Origin: Progne subis subis
Taxonomy: Eukaryota; Chordata; Aves; Passeriformes; Hirundinidae
NCBI GenBank assembly: GCA_022316685.1
Contig: JAKJHU010000039.1
Coordinates: forward strand, 2,356,001-2,420,000
DNA: 64,000 nucleotides
Direction: 5' to 3'
Shown here: in pieces, positions 62,093-64,000 of the stretch
How the letters are laid out: the number at the start of each line of letters is the position of its first letter
Position numbering within the stretch: the stretch's first letter is position 1
The notes under the pieces: generated by a model
Told to the model about the DNA's origin: nothing
Databases searched by the model: none
What the model saw: the letters and a program-made list of their open reading frames with translations, nothing else
Program-made: the position numbers and the translations under genes

Positions 62093-64000
62093 GTGAGTGT
62101 AAAACTAAGAAAAAAACAACTGAACAAACAATTTCTCTTGTGGGATGATGTCTGAAATAAGAGACTTGGTTCAGACAAAAGAAAGCTGTATACAGAGTAA
62201 GCCCCATCACTTTTTTAAGTAGTCAAATAAAAACGTCAGAGAAAATACATCAGCCAGCCAACTAATACAGAGCATTAAGATATACAAGCAACAATCCTGC
62301 AAAATCATTTATATATGCTCAGCTAAGAAAATGCCTCAGATGAGACTGTCAGCCTTAATTTAGTTCACTTGGACATGTGCTTTACAGCTAATCTATAATT
62401 TTGACAATATTACTGCTTCAATGCACAGAATGGCCTTTTCAGGATATGATTTAGCCAAGGTAATTATTACCGATTGACTTCCACTGCTAATTTGTTGTGG
62501 AAATCAGGTTTGCTCATAAATTCCCTTTAGTTTCAGTCCTCATTGATCTCTTCATCTCAGAAAGCCAATGTAATTCCTTGGTTGTTTGTTTTTTAACTGA
62601 GCAGTAAATAAGGCAGGTACTGCTTTCCGGTGTTGAAGATCTGCTCATACTCAGTTTTTAGTGTATGCTTTTATAGCAGAGATTTTATGAAATGGAAAGG
62701 ATTGGTGTGATGAACACAGTGATTAACATGTATCCAGAAAATGAATTATGTTCTGTGTTTCAGTTCATTGCATTGAAAATAGAATATTACAGAAGTAAAT
62801 GTAATGGGGTTCTTTCCTTTTTTTACTTCCTCTCAGCCTGACACACCCAATTAACCTGTTAAAGTCTAGAAACACCCATCTTCTTGTTCGTATCTGCTGA
62901 TGGTTCTGCTTCTTGCTAGAGTGTTTTTGGTGTGGGAACACACTAGAAATCTTTTATCTCTTTCTAGAGGAAGTATTTAATATCATTTTTATGAGCATAA
63001 AATGTTATCTCTGTTTAAATATGCTTCAAGTTTCTAATCAAGTGGCTTGCTTTCCACCTTGGATTGTGTGCTTTTATATGTTCTCTTTAAGGTATCTAAT
63101 CTCTGCATTTGCTTTTCATTTGCTGCAGTGATACCTGCCTGTACAAAACATTACTTCATTTTGTTTCTTTACTGAGGAACATTTTACACATCATTGCTAT
63201 TCTTTCTGAGCAAAAATTACAAATAAATTTTAAAATGAGGGTTTGTCTAATGCTTCAAATGTACACACCAAGGTGTGTACCTTTTGTTTATGTTTGTTGC
63301 CAAAAATATTAGTTGTGGGGCTCTTGTCACAAGTTTTTTGATGAACCTAGAAAAACCTGAAGAAATCCAGAAGCATTATGAACAGTTTACCACAAATTTG
63401 CACTTAGTTTTCCCCTTTTTAACCTGACAAAACTGCAGAATATTTCTGCTTGATTTTTTTTTCCAGACCATGTTCAGATAGAATTGTTTGTGTTGAGTGA
63501 TTTTTTAATCCCTTGGACACGATATTACAAGCATATTACATTGCTTAAAGTTACCCTCATGCTTACCTAGAGGATTTCAGATGGTTACTTCAGTAAACAT
63601 GAAAAATGTTATGGCATTTGCTTGGGCTTTATCAGTCTGTCTCTTACAAGAATGATCTGTAAACTATGTCTAATAATAGCTGGTTTTCACCGTAAATAAT
63701 CCAGTGATCCTTTTATACTTTTGAATAGTTATTTGGCATGGGTAAACTGAATTGATCCACTCAGCCTTGCTTTGCAGTGACCTGTGAGCCTGTATTTCTG
63801 TAGAGACAAGTAGTTTTGCTCATGAAGAGGGGTACGGTTGAGACATCTAGCCTGAGATCTATAAGAATAAAATTATATATGTGGTCCCTCATGAAGAAAA
63901 GTCCATGTCAAGTACTAGGAGGTGTGTGTGAGACACTTTGCAAACCATAATAACAGGACTAAGTAGACTACAGGGAGTGTTTATTTGATCATCACTAGAA
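62093..64000 (+). other. Start of STARD9 intron 20
   Basis: 1,908 bases following the gtgagt donor. I looked for the next STARD9 exon (Lys/Glu-rich coiled coil) and found no acceptor followed by a matching frame. Confidence 0.75.

Overview
The window looks like vertebrate, bird, and most likely songbird DNA. It is AT-rich and intron-dominated. It carries avian CR1 LINE fragments in opposite orientations (about 28,270-28,905) and a tRNA-Ile-derived SINE with a CR1-like 3' tail (about 4,657-4,765), which resembles the TguSINE1 class of passerines. It also holds a probable solo LTR (about 5,983-6,440) and many homopolymer or A-rich/T-rich simple tracts. I see no bacterial-type genes, operons or CRISPR arrays.

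The only protein-coding gene I can support is the 5' part of STARD9 (Kif16A), a giant kinesin-3 motor, on the + strand. I mapped 19 internal exons from 12,308 to 62,092 by splice sites and reading phase. They encode about 610 residues: nearly all of the kinesin motor domain (P-loop, switch I, switch II, the STARD9-type loop-12 insertion, neck), the helical neck region, and the FHA domain with the start of what follows it. The first coding exon (start codon and first ~16 residues) is not here, so 1-12,307 is the end of intron 1. The very large downstream exon and the C-terminal START domain must lie beyond 64,000.

Layout: 1-12,307, intron 1 with the SINE and the LTR; 12,308-13,750, two motor exons; 13,751-38,681, a 24.9 kb intron with CR1 copies and long homopolymers but no gene I can recognise; 38,682-55,257, most motor and neck exons; 55,258-62,092, FHA and following exons; 62,093-64,000, start of the next intron.

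The most notable observation is in the FHA exon at 60,009-60,145. Relative to the family it lacks one base near 60,118/60,119. With the expected donor this breaks the frame and meets a stop at 60,964-60,966. The same missing base creates a perfect GTGAGT donor at 60,114, and use of that donor would put the downstream exon back in frame with an 11-codon deletion. It is either a sequence or assembly error or a real change in FHA splicing.
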